From: Bacteroidia bacterium
GTDB lineage: Bacteria > Bacteroidota > Bacteroidia > Cytophagales > Cyclobacteriaceae
Reading direction: 5' to 3'
DNA length: 16,725 bases
Assembly: GCA_016650355.1 (NCBI GenBank)
Contig: JAENVX010000119.1
Location: forward strand, 1-16,725
Below, piece after piece: positions 14,234 to 16,725 of the stretch (position 1 is the first letter of the stretch; each line of letters begins with the position of its first letter). A program made the position numbers and the translations under genes. The notes under the pieces are model-generated. The model was not told the origin of the DNA, ran no database searches, and saw nothing but the letters and a program-made list of their open reading frames with translations.

Positions 14234-15853
14234 ATGAGTGAATTTTTGTCAAACTTGTTTCCAACGGAGTCATCTATTCCGAAAGAGCATAATGTGGGTT
14301 CCTATTTAGAACAGCGAGAATACCTGATCAATGGAAAGCTACGAAAATGGCCTGGTACTTTAAATTTTGTTAGCAGCCCGGTATTTATAAAAGATGGAAA
14401 CAGCTACAAGCAAAAAGTAATAGGGAGTACACCGTTGCTAACTAAACACGAAGCCCTTGATGCGTTGACTGCTGCAGTTGATGCCTATGACCTTGGACAG
14501 GGGGAGTGGCCTACAATGAGCGTAATGGATCGCATCCGTCATGTTGAAATCTTTTTGGGAAAGATGAAAGAGAAGCGTGCCGAGGTAGTGAAACTTCTTA
14601 TGTGGGAAATCGGCAAGCCTTTGAAAGATTCTGAAAAGGAATTTGACCGCACGTGCGATTACATTGTTGATACCATTCGCGCATTAAAAGAACTGGATCG
14701 CGTTTCGTCAAAATTATCTGAAGACCAGGGATTCATGGCTCAGATCAGACGTGTGCCTTTGGGTGTAGCCTTGTGTATGGGGCCATTTAATTACCCTCTT
14801 AACGAAACGTTCACTACGTTGATACCTGCCCTTATCATGGGCAACACTGTTGTATTCAAACCAGCCAAGTTTGGTGTGTTGTTAATTCACCCACTGTTGG
14901 AAGCATTTCGCGAAAGCTTTCCTGCTGGAGTCATTAATATTATTTATGGCCGTGGCCGCGATACCGTAGGTGCCTTGATGGAGACGGGTAAGATTGACGT
15001 GTTTGCATTTATAGGAACGAACAAAGGCGCCAATGATTTGAAGAAACTGCACCCCAAGCCACATAGGCTAAAAGCTATTTTGGGATTGGATGCAAAGAAC
15101 CCAGGAATAATTTTACCTGATGCAGATTTGGACAACGCAGTGAGTGAATGTGTGTTGGGTTCTTTATCTTTTAATGGTCAGCGCTGCACTGCGTTAAAGA
15201 TTCTGTTTGTTCATAGAACTGTGGTGGATGAATTTAATAAAAAATTTACAGCGGAGATGGCGAAATTGAAGATAGGGATGCCGTGGGAGGCAGGAGTAAA
15301 TATCACCCCGTTGCCCGAGCCAGGCAAAACTGACTACCTGAATGATCTTGTGCAGGATGCGAAAGAAAAGGGAGCAAAAGTTATGAATGACATGGGAGGG
15401 AATCACACCTATTCATTTTTCTACCCTGCGTTGCTTTATCCCGTCAATTCTTCGATGAATGTTTACCACGAGGAACAGTTTGGTCCAATCGTTCCGGTGG
15501 TGGCATACGATGATTTGGAAGAGGCGATCCAATATGTTGTAAACTCAAACTTCGGACAGCAAGTGAGTATTTTTGGAACAGACTCGAAAAAGATTTCACG
15601 AATGATTGATGCATTCGCCAATCAGGTGGGACGTATTAACCTTAACACTCAAAGCCAACGGGGCCCCGATTCGTTTCCGTTTAACGGAAGGAAGGATTCA
15701 GCTGAAGGAACTCTTTCCGTGTCTGATGCACTCCGTGTATTTTCAATTCGTACATTGGTAGCGGCCAAAGCCACTGACAACAACAAAAAGATTATTGGAA
15801 ACATCATCAACAACAAAGAGTCTGTGTTTTTGAGTGCCGACTATATTATGTAG
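14234..15853 (+). CDS. gapN: NADP-dependent (non-phosphorylating) glyceraldehyde-3-phosphate dehydrogenase-like aldehyde dehydrogenase
   Basis: 539 aa from ATG 14234, in the aldehyde dehydrogenase superfamily. The late RINLNTQSQRGPDSFPFNGRKDS (467-489, key part RGPDSFPFNGRKDS) is the GapN signature, so the likely reaction is glyceraldehyde-3-phosphate + NADP+ to 3-phosphoglycerate without making ATP. The nucleophile is C318 (FNGQRCTA), oxyanion Asn N186 (GPFNYPL), cofactor-region K209 (FKPAK), and EEQFGPI is at 413-419. The usual general-base Glu (ELGGK) is absent: the segment reads LGLDAKNP, and the residue 34 before the Cys is G284, with D286 nearby. The protein is about 50-60 residues longer than classical GapN, with N- and C-terminal extensions. 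It follows deoC by 83 nt and precedes acylphosphatase by 22 nt. Confidence 0.85.
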   Translation: MSEFLSNLFPTESSIPKEHNVGSYLEQREYLINGKLRKWPGTLNFVSSPVFIKDGNSYKQKVIGSTPLLTKHEALDALTAAVDAYDLGQGEWPTMSVMDRIRHVEIFLGKMKEKRAEVVKLLMWEIGKPLKDSEKEFDRTCDYIVDTIRALKELDRVSSKLSEDQGFMAQIRRVPLGVALCMGPFNYPLNETFTTLIPALIMGNTVVFKPAKFGVLLIHPLLEAFRESFPAGVINIIYGRGRDTVGALMETGKIDVFAFIGTNKGANDLKKLHPKPHRLKAILGLDAKNPGIILPDADLDNAVSECVLGSLSFNGQRCTALKILFVHRTVVDEFNKKFTAEMAKLKIGMPWEAGVNITPLPEPGKTDYLNDLVQDAKEKGAKVMNDMGGNHTYSFFYPALLYPVNSSMNVYHEEQFGPIVPVVAYDDLEEAIQYVVNSNFGQQVSIFGTDSKKISRMIDAFANQVGRINLNTQSQRGPDSFPFNGRKDSAEGTLSVSDALRVFSIRTLVAAKATDNNKKIIGNIINNKESVFLSADYIM

Positions 15854-15875
15854 GTGAAAGTCACTCTCACATGCA

Positions 15876-16148
15876 ATGATCCAACATATCACCATCATCG
15901 TCTCTGGAAAAGTGCAGGGTGTATTTTATCGTGCATCGGCAAAAGAGAAGGCCAAGGAGATAGGTGTAAAGGGATTAGTACGGAACGAACCCTCAGGTAA
16001 TGTTTACATTGAAGCTGAAGCAACTGCTGAAGCGCTAACGGAATTTGTAGATTGGTGTAAAAGCGGCCCAGCTCGCGCACAAGTACAACATGTTGAAGTT
16101 GTGCGTGGAGAAGAAAAAGGGTTTAAAAGTTTTGATATCTTGAGATAA
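15876..16148 (+). CDS. acyP: Acylphosphatase
   Basis: 90 aa from ATG 15876. A small cytoplasmic alpha/beta-sandwich enzyme that hydrolyses acyl phosphates such as 1,3-bisphosphoglycerate, acetyl phosphate and carbamoyl phosphate. GKVQGVFYR (11-19) gives the phosphate loop with catalytic R19, and N37 lies in GLVRNEPSG; both key residues are present. Length is standard. It sits 22 nt after the gapN-like gene and is probably co-transcribed. Its 3' end is 11 nt from the stop of the convergent nucleotidyltransferase. Confidence 0.92.
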   Translation: MIQHITIIVSGKVQGVFYRASAKEKAKEIGVKGLVRNEPSGNVYIEAEATAEALTEFVDWCKSGPARAQVQHVEVVRGEEKGFKSFDILR

Positions 16149-16159
16149 GAATCGTTGAT

Positions 16160-16725
16160 TTAGCTCCACAGTTTTTCTGGGTAGACGCCTTTCTTCACCA
16201 GTTCAATGATCTTAGTGGAGACTACATCTTTGTCTTCCTGGTAGGTAACGCCAAACCAGATATTTCCTCCTGATATTACTTTTATTTTTCCTTCATTGCG
16301 CTTGATCATTTCATTTGCAATAATGGGAATAAAGAACTCTGATTTTAGATTCTGGTGGTTGGCTTTCAAGAATTCATCAAATAACCTTTGAGACAGGTCA
16401 AAAACATTTGGATGAAAACCCCAGAAATTCATTGATGTTGGGGTTTCCGGTGAGAGGACCAGATCACCGTCTTTTTCTTTAGCGATTATTTTCCCATTTT
16501 CTTTGACAATGGTCGTACGCTCTACTACAGTTTTTAAAAATCCATTTTTATCCCGTTCACCACATCCACGCGATACACTTCCGTGTTCAGACAAAACATT
16601 TTTTAGCGTAAAGCCTACCATGGCATGAGCCCCACTTGTTTCATTAGTAAAGAAATCGGCAATGGATTGAAACGCATCACGCCCGTAAAAATCATCCGCA
16701 TTGATCACGGCAAAGGGCTCATGAA
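16160..16725 (-). CDS. Nucleotidyltransferase (sugar-phosphate NTP transferase), 5' end cut by window edge
   Basis: About 188 C-terminal codons are visible. The frame is open to the window edge (HEPFAVINADDFYGRDAF), and the GTG at 16708 is internal, not a start. FAVINADDFYG contains the metal- and nucleotide-binding Asp of GT-A-fold nucleotidyltransferases (the LxxxGD/NADD region). Later conserved patterns are SRGCGERDKNGFLKTVVERT and TSMNFWGFHPNVFDL, where the product sugar-nucleotide side is built. Such enzymes make NDP-sugars for envelope polysaccharide, but the sugar cannot be told from this part. Confidence 0.8.
   Translation of the reverse strand, partial: HEPFAVINADDFYGRDAFQSIADFFTNETSGAHAMVGFTLKNVLSEHGSVSRGCGERDKNGFLKTVVERTTIVKENGKIIAKEKDGDLVLSPETPTSMNFWGFHPNVFDLSQRLFDEFLKANHQNLKSEFFIPIIANEMIKRNEGKIKVISGGNIWFGVTYQEDKDVVSTKIIELVKKGVYPEKLWS

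Overview
The window comes from a member of the Bacteroidota, most likely a Cytophagales-type bacterium. The protein families are typical of that group: an NqrF-containing Na+-NQR, a Bacteroidetes-type ureohydrolase, and metY-metX-hom in one operon. Several promoters fit the Bacteroidetes -7 element TAnnTTTG, and Shine-Dalgarno sequences are weak. It is ordinary chromosomal housekeeping DNA. I see no rRNA, tRNA, CRISPR array, IS element or prophage.

Layout. Positions 1-4576 (all minus strand): a 3'-truncated ureohydrolase-family gene, an outer-membrane beta-barrel protein, a membrane-anchored protein of unknown function, and nqrF without its nqrA-E partners. Positions 4720-8918 (minus): a complete sulfur-amino-acid operon. 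It reads promoter, SAM-I riboswitch, cysteine-rich leader ORF, two hairpins, metY, metX, hom, intrinsic terminator. Positions 9106-10307 (minus): fabG overlapping a DinB-family gene. Positions 10467-11905 (plus): lpdA with a strong terminator. Positions 12127-13284 (plus): two very small single-TM proteins, then two tandem paralogous exported basic proteins that share a C-terminal YCKxCGIRH motif. Positions 13507-16148 (plus): a frameshifted deoC, a GapN-type aldehyde dehydrogenase that lacks the usual catalytic Glu, and acylphosphatase. The window closes with a convergent, 5'-truncated nucleotidyltransferase (16160-16725).

How the genes work together. Hom makes homoserine, MetX acetylates it, and MetY replaces the acetate with sulfide to give homocysteine. 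The riboswitch would report SAM, the end product. The most striking feature is a 36-codon ORF (8738-8628, minus) whose last ten codons encode CRMCCTCCCC. It starts 6 nt after the 3' strand of the riboswitch P1 stem, and its Cys codons and stop codon lie inside two adjacent hairpins. This looks like a cysteine-sensing attenuator or uORF placed in series with a SAM riboswitch: SAM could gate leader translation, and cysteinyl-tRNA supply could gate the structure downstream. I do not know of such a tandem device having been described. The ORF and the hairpins are read directly from the sequence; the mechanism is inference.
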